Assembly (NCBI RefSeq): GCF_027460265.1 | Contig: NZ_JAPZBC010000001.1 | Coordinates: 7,366,001-7,430,000, forward strand | From: Streptomyces sp. WMMC940 | GTDB lineage: Bacteria > Actinomycetota > Actinomycetes > Streptomycetales > Streptomycetaceae | Length of the DNA: 64,000 bases | Reading direction: 5' to 3' | Translations under genes and position numbers: made by a program | In this document: positions 44,495 through 53,770 of the stretch, one piece after another | How the letters are laid out: the number at the start of each line of letters is the position of its first letter | How positions within the stretch are numbered: the stretch's first letter is position 1 | Notes under the pieces: generated by a model | Seen by the model: only the letters and a program-made list of their open reading frames with translations | Told to the model about the DNA's origin: nothing | Databases searched by the model: none

Positions 44495-45010
44495 TCAGCC
44501 CGCAAACGCTCGCCGCACCCTCTCGAGTCGCCCACGCTGATCATCGATCCAGCCAGCCGATGGGAAGAGCGGCAAGCTGACCGTCACCTGCGACGACGGG
44601 CCGTCATGGACCGATACGCCGATCACACCTGGGCTCAGCGGCTTTATCCTGAGCTGGACCGTCCGTCCCGAGTTCAGCCACGACACGAACCGATTCCCGG
44701 CGAGCGCCCCCAGGGCCTCCTCCCAGTCATCGAGGTCATCGGACGTGACACAGACGGGGAAGCTGCCCTTGACGGTCTCGGTCTCCACGACGAACTCGCA
44801 GTCCAGAAAGTCCCTGCCGGGGGATGGCAGCTCCAGCACACGCAGAAGGACGACGTGACCGCTCGTCCCCGGCGGGTCGGCCAGATGAATCAGCTCGCCC
44901 AGCTCGTCCTCCACCACAGCCCCTCTCCATCGGCCTCCAACGGAAGCATCATTCCCGAACCCGTCGACGCACACGGCGCCGAGGTGGGAGTCACTGATTC
45001 CCACTGACAT
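44495..45010 (-). CDS. DUF5959 family protein
   Basis: 171 residues. The core matches a Streptomyces-specific family: ELIHLADPPGTSGHVVLLRV, DFLDCEFVVET-type strand, and DDLDDWEEALGALAGNR, ending GWIDDQRGRLERVRRAF. The product is a small beta-rich cytosolic protein of unknown function. The start is uncertain: ATG 45010 gives ~35 residues before the conserved core and has only a weak ribosome site; GTG codons within the first 40 residues would be closer to related proteins. Confidence 0.72.
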   Translation of the reverse strand: MSVGISDSHLGAVCVDGFGNDASVGGRWRGAVVEDELGELIHLADPPGTSGHVVLLRVLELPSPGRDFLDCEFVVETETVKGSFPVCVTSDDLDDWEEALGALAGNRFVSWLNSGRTVQLRIKPLSPGVIGVSVHDGPSSQVTVSLPLFPSAGWIDDQRGRLERVRRAFAG

Positions 45011-45310
45011 TCCGCAGCCGGTTGATCACCTGCTGCTGCCGAGACTCCCCTACAAACGTTCTTCGTTGTCACCTACGGAGCCACGTCCGGTGCACACCGG
45101 CATCCCCGTCCCCGGCGGACGCCAGAACGAGTGGCCGTCGGTCGTGTCGTTCTTGGTGGTCGTGTCGTGGCGGCCGGTGTGGTGCCGCCACGCGAGCGAA
45201 GCCCGGCCCGGGCGGTGGCTACCGCCGACCTTCTGCGTACCGAGCCGGTCGTCGAGGCGCCGTGGTCCGTCTGCCACCGACGACGCCCCGCCGGGTCGGT
45301 GAACGTACCG
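45011..45310. other. 300 bp without a gene
   Basis: Between the DUF5959 start and the lysyl-oxidase-like 3' end. An imperfect duplication of GGTCGTGTCGT is visible near 45147-45174. No terminator as clear as others in the window and no coding frame with a ribosome site were found. Confidence 0.4.
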
Positions 45311-47068
45311 TCAGTTCGCGTTCACCAGGTCGTGTGCCGGCACCGTCACCGTCCGCTTGCCGGGCTTGCCGCCGAGCACGACCTTCCGCAGAGCGCTGTT
45401 GTTGGCGGTGCTGGTCTCCTTCAGCCGGTTCTCCGGGTTCGCCAGCACCTGGATGTAGTACGTGCCGTTGGGCAGGTTGGTGATGTCGAAGGACTGGCCG
45501 GGCAGGTCCTGGGTGTAGGTGTCACCGGAGCCGACGTCCAGCACCTCGCGGACCGAGATCGAGTTCTCCTGGCCGCAGGCAGTGGCCAGATCGGTGTTGT
45601 ACGGGTGCCAGTTGGCGTTCTTCACCGTGTAGTCGACCGCGTCGGTGTTGGCCAGGCAGAAGGCCTCCTTGCCGCTGCGCACGGTCTCCTTCTTGTCCGC
45701 CTTCAGCAGCCGGTAGCTGGCGAAGTCGGTGAAGTGCCAGTGCATGTGGCCCGGCCGCGGGTCCCATTCCATGGTGCCGGTCGGGGTGTAGCCGACCTGC
45801 TTGCCTTTGGCGTCGTAGAAGTACTGGTAGGCGTCCATCTTGGCCTTGCCGGGCGAGCGGAATCCGTCCACCACGAGCTGCGCCGGGCCCGCGTTCCAGA
45901 CATTGGCACTGAAGGCCAGGTAGTCCTTTCCGGGGACGTCCTCTCCGCCGTCGCTGATGGTGATGCCGTAGGCCGGCAGCGACCGCAGGTCGGGCTTGGG
46001 GACGTCAGGGACGGAGGGCTTGCCGGCGGGCCGCTTGGACAGCGGCCCCAGGGCGGGGGCTTTGCGCGAGCCGTCGGTCTGGCCCGCGGTGTCGCCGACC
46101 TTTGCCGAACGTGCCGCCTGCTGCTTCTTCAGTGCCCAGGGCAGAGCGGGAGGGGCGGCCCTCAGCGGCCCGTGACCGACGTTGTACGAAGGACCCGCGC
46201 CGCTCGTCACCGCCGCGGCGGCCTGGGCGGGGGTCGGGGCGTGCCCCGGCCCGTGGCCGGCGTGAGCGGCGCCGGCTGCCGACGGCGCCGGGTGGGCGGT
46301 GCCGTGTCCGGCGTGCCCACCGGGCTTTGCTGTCCGAGCCGCGGCGCCCCGGCCGTCCTCGAAGCTGCGCTCCTGCACGGTGACCTTCACCGTGGCGGGC
46401 TTGTTCGCGATGCCGAACAGGTCGCGGTACTTCTTGGCGACCGAGACCTTGGCGGTGTAGGTACCGGCGGCCAGCTTGACCGGCTCGGTGTACGAACCCG
46501 CGTACGTGTTGGCGGCCCAGCCCTTCTCCACGCCCCACACGGAACCGAGGGTGAAGGGGTTGGTGGGGCAGCTCTCCGGATACTTCGAGGTGGCGGGCGC
46601 GTCGGGCCGTACGCGCCCACTGGCGTTGTTCGGGCAGAAGTTCTCCGCCCGTCTGAGGACCTGCTTGCCCGCCCTGTCGGTGATCGTGATCTCCGCGAAG
46701 CCCGGCAGCCCGGAGAAGTCCTTCACGGTGCCGTTGGGCAGTGCCCTGGCCTTGGCCCTACCGCCCTCGTACACGGTCTGGGTGATGGCCACCGGGTCCT
46801 TGTAGGACTTCCGGGTCACCTTGAACTCCAGCGGCGACCCCTCCGCGGTGAGGTAGGTTCCGAGATCCAGGTAGACGCCCGGATCCTCCTTCCAGGAGGT
46901 GAGCGTGATCGACGGGCTCGCCGCGATGAGGCTCAGACCGGGCCCCGCCGCGGCCTTCGCCGAATTCGACGTGGTGGCCACGAAACCGGCCGTCACAGCC
47001 ATGACAGCGATGGCCGTGGTTCCCGCGAGCAGCGGGCGCCGCAGCCGGGTGGTACACGTTGTGGTCAT
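45311..47068 (-). CDS. Secreted lysyl-oxidase-family protein with His-rich linker
   Basis: 585 residues. Signal peptide (residues ~1-38, cleavage after SAKA). The N-terminal ~220 residues form a beta-rich domain. A disordered linker has repeated His and Gly-His pairs (GGHAGHGTAHPAPSAAGAAH), then a lysyl oxidase domain (Pfam PF01186 type) follows with the copper site RPGHMHWHFTDFASY and conserved Cys in FCLANTDAVDY and TACGQENSI. Lysyl oxidases are copper amine oxidases; in bacteria the substrate is unknown. GAGGGAACG precedes ATG 47068. The His-rich linker may bind copper. Confidence 0.88.
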   Translation of the reverse strand: MTTTCTTRLRRPLLAGTTAIAVMAVTAGFVATTSNSAKAAAGPGLSLIAASPSITLTSWKEDPGVYLDLGTYLTAEGSPLEFKVTRKSYKDPVAITQTVYEGGRAKARALPNGTVKDFSGLPGFAEITITDRAGKQVLRRAENFCPNNASGRVRPDAPATSKYPESCPTNPFTLGSVWGVEKGWAANTYAGSYTEPVKLAAGTYTAKVSVAKKYRDLFGIANKPATVKVTVQERSFEDGRGAAARTAKPGGHAGHGTAHPAPSAAGAAHAGHGPGHAPTPAQAAAAVTSGAGPSYNVGHGPLRAAPPALPWALKKQQAARSAKVGDTAGQTDGSRKAPALGPLSKRPAGKPSVPDVPKPDLRSLPAYGITISDGGEDVPGKDYLAFSANVWNAGPAQLVVDGFRSPGKAKMDAYQYFYDAKGKQVGYTPTGTMEWDPRPGHMHWHFTDFASYRLLKADKKETVRSGKEAFCLANTDAVDYTVKNANWHPYNTDLATACGQENSISVREVLDVGSGDTYTQDLPGQSFDITNLPNGTYYIQVLANPENRLKETSTANNSALRKVVLGGKPGKRTVTVPAHDLVNAN

Positions 47069-47416
47069 CGTTCCCTCGTCCTCCGGGGTGCTGTGAGAAG
47101 CAGGCGGAGGGCGTCCCGGCTCGACGACGTACGACGGCCGGTCGCCCGAGTGGTGAGAGGAACGGACCGGATGCTCGGTTGTCCGCAGGATCGAAAACGC
47201 TGCGAGGTTGGCCGGATAGGGCCGTTGCGGAGGAGAGCGGCCATGGCCGCCGGTGCGGCCCCACCGGGTGGCGACCCTCGACCGGTCGTCTCGGAATGAG
47301 ATCGGCGTGCTGGTGCGGCAGTTGGGTGTGGCGGCGTCAGGGTCCGCCGGGTGTCCGATGATCTTGTGCCTGACGGCCTGTGACACGCAAGACCCCCGAC
47401 CGCACGCGGCGGTCCG

Positions 47417-47458
47417 CGAACGGGCGGTCGAGCGTGCCTGAATGCGACTGCCCGTTCG
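47417..47458. promoter_or_regulatory. Inverted repeat before phoD-like gene
   Basis: CGAACGGGC (47417-47425) and GCCCGTTCG (47450-47458) form a perfect 9-bp inverted repeat with a 24-nt spacer, 28 bp before the start. It could be a regulator site. No convincing Pho-box direct repeats (GTTCACC spaced by 11) were seen, although phoD genes are often PhoP-controlled. The remainder of 47069-47485 appears to be the divergent promoter region. Confidence 0.45.
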
Positions 47459-47485
47459 TGCGACTCGGCAGTAGCCTGATCCGAC

Positions 47486-49138
47486 GTGACTAGCAGAGTC
47501 CGCACAACCACGAGTCGGCGCACGGTCGTCAAGGCCGCTGCCGCCACCGCTGTCGCCGGATCCGTGATGGCCGGCACCGATGTTTCCTCGTCCGCGTCGG
47601 CCCACGAGCGGGTCGTTGCTTTCCTTCACGGGGTCGCCTCGGGCGACCCGCTCCCCGACGGCGTGCTGCTGTGGACCCGGGTCACCCCGGCCCCCGACGC
47701 GCTGCCCGGTTCCGGCAAGGGCCCCGACACCGAGGTGAGTTGGGAGATGGCCGAGGACAGGGGCTTCACCAAGGTCGTCGCCCGGGGCCTGACCACCGCC
47801 ACCGCGGCCACCGACCACACCGTCAAGGTCGACGTCAGGGGGCTGTCCCCGGCCACCGCCTACTTCTTCCGCTTCGCCTCCGCGGGCACCGTCTCCGCCA
47901 CCGGCCGCACCAGGACCGCGCCCGCCGCCGACGCCGCCGCGCCCGGGGTGCGCTTCGGCGTGGTCTCCTGTGCCAACTGGGAGTCCGGATACTTCGCGGC
48001 GTACCGTCATCTCGCGGCCCGCGCCGACCTGGACGCGGTCCTTCACCTCGGCGACTACATCTACGAGTACGGCACCGGACGTCTCCCGGCCGACGAGTAC
48101 GTGGTGCGCCGGCACGAGCCCGCGCACGAGATCACGACGCTCGCCGACTACCGCGTCCGGCACGGCAAGTACAAGACCGACGCCGACCTCCAGGCAGTGC
48201 ACGCCGCCCATCCGCTCGTCGCGATCTGGGACGACCACGAGATCGCCAACAACGCCTGGGCGGGCGGCGCGGAGAACCACACGCCCGGCACCGAGGGCGA
48301 CTACGCGGCCCGCGCGGCGGCCGCCAAGCGGGCCTACTTCGAGTGGATGCCCGTGCGCACCTCCACCGAGGGCACCGTCTACCGCCGGCTGCGCTTCGGC
48401 AAGCTGGCCGACCTGCACCTGCTGGACCTCCGCTCGTTCCGCTCCGAGCAGGCGTCCGTGGGCAGCGGAAAGGTCGACGACCCGGAGCGCACCATCACCG
48501 GCCGCGCCCAGCTGGACTGGCTCAAGTCCGGCCTCGCGTCGTCGGACGCGACGTGGAAGCTCGTGGGCACCTCGGTGATGATCTCCCCGGTGGCCTTCGG
48601 CGCGTTGCCTGCCCATCTGCTGGGGCCGATCGCCGAACTGCTCGGCCTGCCCAAGGAGGGCCTCGCCGTCAACGTCGACCAGTGGGACGGCTACACGGAC
48701 GACCGGAGGGAACTGCTGAAGCATCTGACGGACCGGGGGATCGAGAACACCGTCTTCCTCACCGGCGACGTCCACACGGCGTGGGCCAACGACGTGCCCG
48801 TGAAGGCCGCGACCTACCCGTTCTCGCCTTCGGCGGCCACGGAGTTCGTGGTGGCGTCGGTGACCACCGAGAACCTGGACGACATCCTGCACGTCGCCCC
48901 CGGCACGGTATCCCTGGTCGCGGCCACCGCGATCAAGGTCGCGAACCGCCATGTGAAGTGGCTCGACATGGACCACCACGGCTACGGCGTCCTCGACGTG
49001 ACCCCCGAACGGTCGCAGATGGACTACTACGTCCTGTCCGACCGGACGAAGAGCGACGCGACCGCGGCCTGGGCACGCTCCTACCGGACGCTGAGCGGAA
49101 CGCAGAAGGTCGAGCGAGTGAGCCGGCCGGTGCGCTGA
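47486..49138 (+). CDS. PhoD-family alkaline phosphatase/phosphodiesterase, Tat-exported
   Basis: 550 residues. N-terminal twin-arginine signal ([17 protein letters not shown]). The PhoD fold is present: an N-terminal Fn3-like domain ([19 protein letters not shown]) and metal motifs [42 protein letters not shown] and [13 protein letters not shown]. It hydrolyses phosphate mono- or diesters (for example teichoic acid or phospholipid) outside the cell. GTG 47486 gives the correct Tat signal. An IS5 transposase tail lies ~210 bp after the stop. Confidence 0.93.
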   Translation: MTSRVRTTTSRRTVVKAAAATAVAGSVMAGTDVSSSASAHERVVAFLHGVASGDPLPDGVLLWTRVTPAPDALPGSGKGPDTEVSWEMAEDRGFTKVVARGLTTATAATDHTVKVDVRGLSPATAYFFRFASAGTVSATGRTRTAPAADAAAPGVRFGVVSCANWESGYFAAYRHLAARADLDAVLHLGDYIYEYGTGRLPADEYVVRRHEPAHEITTLADYRVRHGKYKTDADLQAVHAAHPLVAIWDDHEIANNAWAGGAENHTPGTEGDYAARAAAAKRAYFEWMPVRTSTEGTVYRRLRFGKLADLHLLDLRSFRSEQASVGSGKVDDPERTITGRAQLDWLKSGLASSDATWKLVGTSVMISPVAFGALPAHLLGPIAELLGLPKEGLAVNVDQWDGYTDDRRELLKHLTDRGIENTVFLTGDVHTAWANDVPVKAATYPFSPSAATEFVVASVTTENLDDILHVAPGTVSLVAATAIKVANRHVKWLDMDHHGYGVLDVTPERSQMDYYVLSDRTKSDATAAWARSYRTLSGTQKVERVSRPVR

Positions 49139-49350
49139 AGCCGAGGGCGCGGGCCGCCGGGCGGGCTGTCGGAAGGAGCGACGGGCCGCCCGGCGGCGGC
49201 CCGCTGCCGCCGGACGGCCATGTGTCGGAGCCGGGGCGCAAGACGCTCGTCGACGGCCCGCCGGTGCGCGGGATGCAGCACGAGCCTCAGTCGCGCACTC
49301 CCTCGCCCGATCCGGGCAGCCCCGGTCGACTGCCGCGAGCGCCAGCGGCC

Positions 49351-49461
49351 GAGTGCGGGATCAGCCGCCTCGAGCGCCGTCGGGCCGTGGCCTTCTCCGA
49401 CGAGCTCGCGGTGCGCCATGGGGCGACTGTCCTCGTCGCGGCCATCGACGAGTGGCTGTGA
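49351..49461 (+). mobile_element. IS5-family transposase C-terminal remnant
   Basis: 37 codons ending TGA at 49461: ERRRAVAFSDELAVRHGATV followed by LVAAIDEWL. Streptomyces IS5-family transposases end RAVATRYDKLAVRYEATV and then AAINEWL, so the match is clear. No DDE catalytic motifs, start codon, or terminal inverted repeats flank it, so only the 3' tail survives. It sits in the 335-bp gap between phoD and the next gene. Confidence 0.75.
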
Positions 49462-49473
49462 TCGCAGGGGTCA

Positions 49474-49905
49474 CTAGAGCTCGTAGTCCCAGGCCAGTTC
49501 CTCCCAGTGGATGTCGCGGAGGGCGAGAGCAGCACCGTCGCCTGACGGGATGTCCGGGGTCGGCTGGAACCACACGACGGTGAGGCCGGAGCGGTACAGC
49601 ACCGGATCGTGGTCAGGGTCGACCGCGGTTGAGTGGAAGGCGCCGATACAGGCCACGGGGGGCAGCACCTCGACGGGGCCGAAGGCACCCGCGGTGTGGT
49701 CCGGGTACTCACGGGAGGGCTGAACGAGATGGACCGGCGTGGCGGGAAAGGCGCGTTCGGCGGTCCGCAGAAGACCGCTGACCCTCAGGTCGTTGACGGG
49801 TTTGCACGGATAGCCCTCCAGCATGCCGCCGTAGGTCGAAGACAGCCGCACCTCGGACAGCTCGATCGAACGGCCGGACAGGAGGACCATGCGGCTCAGC
49901 GACAT
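49474..49905 (-). CDS. Conserved hypothetical protein
   Basis: 143 residues, small globular protein with no signal peptide or helices. Features: LSSTYGGMLEGYPCKPVNDLRV near the start, which resembles a repeated strand in small actinobacterial proteins, FGPVEVLPPVACIGAFHST in the middle and an acidic end (WEELAWDYEL). Codon bias is good. Start ATG 49905 lacks a strong ribosome site; ATG 49890 is also possible. No family name can be given. Confidence 0.6.
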   Translation of the reverse strand: MSLSRMVLLSGRSIELSEVRLSSTYGGMLEGYPCKPVNDLRVSGLLRTAERAFPATPVHLVQPSREYPDHTAGAFGPVEVLPPVACIGAFHSTAVDPDHDPVLYRSGLTVVWFQPTPDIPSGDGAALALRDIHWEELAWDYEL

Positions 49906-49945
49906 GCCAACACCCTACGCGTGAGATCCACTTCCCATACACGCC

Positions 49946-51073
49946 TCAGCTCAGCGTCTTCAGCGCCGCCGCGTCGTACGGCTTCAGCTCCTCGAACCGG
50001 CCCTCCAGCACCTTCGCCGCCCACTCCGGGTCCTGGAGCAAGGCGCGGCCGACGGCGACCAGGTCGAACTCGTCGCGCTCCATGCGGTCGAGCAGGTTGT
50101 CGAGGCCCTGGACCGGGGCGCCCTCGCCCATGAAGGCGCCGATGAAGTCGCCGTCCAGGCCGACCGAGCCGACGGTGATGGTGGGCCTGCCGGTGAGCTT
50201 CTTCGTCCAGCCCGCCAGGTTCAGGTCCGAGCCCTCGAACTCCGGGAGCCAGTAGCGGCGGGTGGAGGCGTGGAAGGCGTCGACGCCGGCCGCTGCGAGC
50301 GGCGCCAGGATCGACTCCAGCTCCTCCGGGGTCTCGGCGAGCCTCGCGTCGTAAGCCTCCTGCTTCCACTGCGAGTAGCGGAAGATCACCGGGAAGTCGG
50401 GCGAGACGACCTCGCGGACCGCGGCCACGATCTCGGCCGCGAACGTCGTACGGGCCACGCCGTCGCCGCCGTAGGCGTCCGTACGGCGGTTGGTCCTCTC
50501 CCACAGGAACTGGTCGAGGAGGTAGCCGTGGGCGCCGTGCAGTTCGACGCCGTCGAAGCCGATGCGCTCGGCGGCCTCGGCGGCCTCGGCGAACGCGCCG
50601 ATGACGTTGTCCAGGTCGCTCCGGGTCATCGCCTTTCCGGTGCCCTCGGTGCCGTCGACGCGGATGCCGGAGGGGCCGACGGCAGGGGCGTCGGCGTAGG
50701 GCGGCTGGCCCTGCTTGCGCACCATGCCGATGTGCCACAGCTGCGGCACGATCGTGCCGCCCGCCGCGTGAACGGCCTCGGCGACCTTCGCCCACCCCGT
50801 CAGCTGCTCCTCACCGTGGAACCGGGGCACACGGTCACTTTGGCCGGCCGACTCGTGGCCGACGTAGGTCCCCTCGGTGACGATCAGGCCCACGCCCGCT
50901 GCGGCGCGACGGGCGTAGTACGACCGCACGTCCTCACCGGGGACGCCGTCCGGGGAGAACATGCGCGTCATCGGCGCCATGGCGATGCGGTTCGGGACGG
51001 TCAGACCGTTCAGTGTGACGGGCCGGGACAGGATCTCGGCCGCGCGGGAGGTGGGGGACGCAGTGACGGTCAC
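49946..51073 (-). CDS. Old yellow enzyme-type NADH:flavin oxidoreductase / ene-reductase
   Basis: 375 residues, FMN-dependent TIM barrel. Motifs: NRIAMAPMTRMFSPDGVP at the N-terminus, IVPQLWHIGMV, ELHGAHGYLLDQFLWERTN (substrate His/Asn region) and DLVAVGRALLQDPEWA at the end. It reduces activated C=C bonds or nitro groups with NAD(P)H. GTG 51073 is preferred because GAGGAG lies 7 nt upstream; a longer frame to 51127 has none. It is divergent from a MarR gene, which probably represses it. Confidence 0.92.
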   Translation of the reverse strand: MTVTASPTSRAAEILSRPVTLNGLTVPNRIAMAPMTRMFSPDGVPGEDVRSYYARRAAAGVGLIVTEGTYVGHESAGQSDRVPRFHGEEQLTGWAKVAEAVHAAGGTIVPQLWHIGMVRKQGQPPYADAPAVGPSGIRVDGTEGTGKAMTRSDLDNVIGAFAEAAEAAERIGFDGVELHGAHGYLLDQFLWERTNRRTDAYGGDGVARTTFAAEIVAAVREVVSPDFPVIFRYSQWKQEAYDARLAETPEELESILAPLAAAGVDAFHASTRRYWLPEFEGSDLNLAGWTKKLTGRPTITVGSVGLDGDFIGAFMGEGAPVQGLDNLLDRMERDEFDLVAVGRALLQDPEWAAKVLEGRFEELKPYDAAALKTLS

Positions 51074-51187
51074 GGGGATGCTCCTCACAGGTACTTGACA
51101 ACCTTGATGCTTGAGAACTTCAGGCAACGAGGAGACGGTAGATGTAGATATTTGAGATCGTCAAGTTTCCTGGGTAGGATGACTCCC
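51074..51187. promoter_or_regulatory. Divergent operator region, ene-reductase and MarR regulator
   Basis: 114 bp separate the divergent starts and are unusually AT-rich. It contains TTGA-GATCG-TCAA (about 51153-51165) and repeated TTGA elements (about 51094-51116, CTTGACAACCTTGATGCTTGAG), which resemble half-sites of MarR-type palindromes. The site near the marR start would explain autorepression. Confidence 0.5.
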
Positions 51188-51622
51188 ATGACAGGACCTC
51201 CCCGCGTCGACACGGCCCAGCTCATGGAGCTGCTCTCGGTGTCGCTCGGCGCCTACTACGGCGACTTCACTGTCGCGGCGGCGAGCGAGAACCTCACAGC
51301 GAGCCAGGGCAAGGCGCTGACCGTGCTGCGCCGGGGGCCCGCCGCGATGCGTGCCCTGGCCGACACCATGACCTGCGACGCCTCCAATATGACCGGGATC
51401 ATCGACCGGCTGGAGAAGCGCGGCCTCGTGCGCCGCGAGGCCAGCGCGTCCGACCGGCGTGTCAAGAACGTCGTCCTCACGGCCGAGGGCGAGCGTGTCA
51501 CCGACGCGATCCGCGCGAGGATGCACGCCACACAGGATGGCCTGGACAGGCTCAGCGACCAGGACCGGGACTGTCTGTACACCCTGCTGGAACGAGTCTT
51601 CGTCTCCCGGCCCGTCGCCTGA
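51188..51622 (+). CDS. MarR-family transcriptional regulator
   Basis: 144 residues. Winged helix-turn-helix typical of MarR: TASQGKALTVLRRGPAAMRALA, SNMTGIIDRLEKRGLVRREA and SASDRRVKNVVLTAEG (the wing with DRR). ATG 51188 is chosen since AGGA lies ~8 nt upstream; ATG 51179 is an alternative adding three residues. Divergent from the ene-reductase, which fits a small-molecule-responsive repressor of that gene. No cysteine cluster for redox sensing. Confidence 0.92.
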   Translation: MTGPPRVDTAQLMELLSVSLGAYYGDFTVAAASENLTASQGKALTVLRRGPAAMRALADTMTCDASNMTGIIDRLEKRGLVRREASASDRRVKNVVLTAEGERVTDAIRARMHATQDGLDRLSDQDRDCLYTLLERVFVSRPVA

Positions 51623-51875
51623 CCGGGGGTGACCTGCGGTCGACCGAGTCGATCAGTTGGCCTGGGGCCCGGGGTTCGTGCCCGCCCTCACAGACCGGAG
51701 CGCACCGGCGGAAGCCGGGCGGGAGGGGCGCCGGCCGGAGACGGCGGATCCGAAACCCCGCTTCCGGACGGTGCCGCTGGCAGTCCTGGACAACAGCGGC
51801 ACCGGCACCGCAAATCCACGGCCCCTACCGGCAGTCGCACCGCCGTACAGCGGGGTGATCGGGCCCGTCAGCGCG

Positions 51876-52307
51876 TCAGAGCGGTCCGCCGATCTCGCAC
51901 GCCTGGCAAGGCGGTCGGCCGCAGGTGCACTGCATGATCGCGTCGAGGACGTCACGGTCGTGGTACAGGCACTCGTCCTTGCAGGTGTGGCGCGGAATGA
52001 ACCCGGCCGGAATCTCGCCGGGCCACGGCTCGTGGCCGTCCCGGCAACGGGCGAACCGCTCGGGGTCGGTGGAATGCAGTTCGTGCATGCTCGACCGCGC
52101 CTCGTCCTCCAACTCCCGCACCCGCTCCACCAGGGCCTTCAGCTCCGTGGCGAGTCCGGCGTAGCGGTCGGCGCCCGTCCTCACGTGTGCGGCACGCAGT
52201 GCCATTGCTGCGTTGCCGAGAAATCTGGTGGCATCCTGAAGGTCGGTCACGTGATGCAACTGAATGCCGTTCACGCCCCGTACCCACACGGCGTCCATGC
52301 TGCTCAC
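51876..52307 (-). CDS. Cys-rich hypothetical protein, possible zinc binder
   Basis: 143 residues. The N-terminal half is helical (LQDATRFLGNAAMALRAAHV, GLATELKALVERVRELEDEAR). The C-terminus holds a metal-type cluster (HTCKDECLYHDRD then CTCGRPPCQACEIGGP). GTG 52307 has GGGAAGGTGG just upstream; a longer frame starts at 52343. No family recognised. It lies alone with its own upstream AT-rich region (about 52350-52410). Confidence 0.65.
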   Translation of the reverse strand: MSSMDAVWVRGVNGIQLHHVTDLQDATRFLGNAAMALRAAHVRTGADRYAGLATELKALVERVRELEDEARSSMHELHSTDPERFARCRDGHEPWPGEIPAGFIPRHTCKDECLYHDRDVLDAIMQCTCGRPPCQACEIGGPL

Positions 52308-52537
52308 TGACCCACCTTCCCGGCGTTCTTTCGCCTTGTTCACCTGCGGAACAGTATGCGCGGCGCCGGTGCCCTCGCATAGTGATAAAACAAACTATTC
52401 AAGGACGCTAAAACCCTCGCGCCTGCCCGTCCAGTGAATTCGGCGTGAGTCCGCTCACAGCCGCAAACGGGGACTCGCGGCATATGTGGATCCTTCGCGG
52501 AATCTTCCGCTGATTTGTTGTCCGCGACTGTTATTCG
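52308..52537. other. AT-rich gap between two leftward genes
   Basis: 230 bp between the Cys-rich gene and the formate dehydrogenase 3' end, with TAGTGATAAAACAAACTATT (about 52381-52400), probably promoter for the Cys-rich gene. No coding frame and no clear hairpin. Confidence 0.4.
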
Positions 52538-53701
52538 TTATCCGGCGACCGTGTAGGACCGCGCCCCGGTCCCGGCGAGACCGCCGCCGTCGACGATCAG
52601 GTACTCCGGGCGGATGGGACGTCCGTCGAACCAGCACTCCAGGATCTCCCGGGTGCCGGCCGCGTAGCGCGCCTGTGCGGAGAGGCTCGAACCGGACACG
52701 TGCGGTGTCATCGCTTCGTGCGGCATGGTGCGCCAGGGATGGTCGGGTGGTGGTGGCTGTGGGTACCACACGTCACCTGCGTAACCGGCCAGCCGGCCGC
52801 TGCTCAGGGCCCGCACCACCGCGTCCCGGTCGACGATCAGCGCGCGTGCGGTGTTGACGATGTACGAGCCGCGTCTCATCACCCCGATCAGTTCGTCGTC
52901 GAAGAGGTTCAGCGTCTGCGGATGCAGGGGGGTGTGGATCGACAGCACGTCGACCGAGGAGGCCAGCGCGCGGGCGTCGGGGTGATACGTCAGCTCCAGT
53001 TCCTTCTCGACCTCCTCGGGGAGCCGGTGCACATCGCTGTAGTGCAGCCTGACATCGAACGGCTTGAGGCGGCGCAGCACCGCCTGGCCGATACGGCCGG
53101 AGCCGAGGACGCCGACGTCCATGCCCTCGATGTCGTAGTTGCGCGAGACGGCGTCGGCGATGTTCCAGCCCTTCTTCGTGGTCACCCACTCGTGGGCGGC
53201 CATGTAGTCGTGCACCAGGGTCAGAATCTGCATCACGGCGTGTTCGGACACGCTGATGCTGTTGCTGTAGGTGATCTCCGCCACCGTCATGCCGTGCGAT
53301 ATGGCGCTCGGCAGGTCGACGTGGTCCGACCCGATCCCCGCCGTGATCGCGAGTCTGAGCCGGGGAGCCGCGCCGATCCGCTCGGGGGTCAGATAGGCGG
53401 GCCAGAAGGGCTGCGAGATCACCACGTCGGTGTCGGGCAGCTCGCGGTCGAGCGTGGAGTCCTCGCCCTCCTTGTCGGACGTGACGACGAACGTATGGCC
53501 GCGTTCCTCCAGGAAGCGGCGTAGTCCCAGTTCCCCCGATACGCAGCCGAGGAGCTGCCCCGGGGCGAAATCGACGGCTTGCGGGGTCGGCGCGGTCTGA
53601 CCGCCCGGGTAGCCGGTGATGGTGGGAATCCCGTCGCGGGCGTACTCGGGTGGATAACCGCCCACGGGATCCGGATAGAGCACCGCAAGGATCTTTGCCA
53701 T
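52538..53701 (-). CDS. fdh: NAD-dependent formate dehydrogenase
   Basis: 387 residues, metal-free D-2-hydroxyacid-dehydrogenase-type FDH. Oxidises formate to CO2 with NAD. Diagnostic motifs: QPFWPAYLTPERIGAAPRL, the Rossmann loop VLGSGRIGQAVLRRLKPFDV, YSDVHRLPEEVEKELEL, NTARALIVDRDAV (Arg) and MTPHVSGSSLSAQARYAAG (catalytic Gln/His region). GGAGGACGG precedes ATG 53701. It is divergent from fluC-fluC-fmdB-amiS-fmdA, so it should consume formate released by formamidase. Its leader can fold into nested stems. Confidence 0.95.
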   Translation of the reverse strand: MAKILAVLYPDPVGGYPPEYARDGIPTITGYPGGQTAPTPQAVDFAPGQLLGCVSGELGLRRFLEERGHTFVVTSDKEGEDSTLDRELPDTDVVISQPFWPAYLTPERIGAAPRLRLAITAGIGSDHVDLPSAISHGMTVAEITYSNSISVSEHAVMQILTLVHDYMAAHEWVTTKKGWNIADAVSRNYDIEGMDVGVLGSGRIGQAVLRRLKPFDVRLHYSDVHRLPEEVEKELELTYHPDARALASSVDVLSIHTPLHPQTLNLFDDELIGVMRRGSYIVNTARALIVDRDAVVRALSSGRLAGYAGDVWYPQPPPPDHPWRTMPHEAMTPHVSGSSLSAQARYAAGTREILECWFDGRPIRPEYLIVDGGGLAGTGARSYTVAG

Positions 53702-53711
53702 GGCCGTCCTC

Positions 53712-53770
53712 CATCGGTGTGGCCACTGATCCGGTAGACCGGTCGGGCCGAGAACCGGTCTGCACCGATG
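53712..53770 (-). promoter_or_regulatory. Nested inverted repeats in the fdh leader
   Basis: Outer arms CATCGGTG/CACCGATG (53712-53719, 53763-53770) enclose perfect inner arms AGACCGGT/ACCGGTCT (53736-53743, 53754-53761). As RNA of the fdh transcript these form two stacked stems ending next to the ribosome site (GGAGGAC). As DNA they could be operators shared with the divergent fluC genes. Neither matches the fluoride riboswitch consensus. Confidence 0.55.

Noticed and set aside
47253..47441. Small plus-strand frame of 62 codons in the phoD upstream region
   Set aside because: No ribosome site and no recognisable protein; it overlaps the divergent promoter region.
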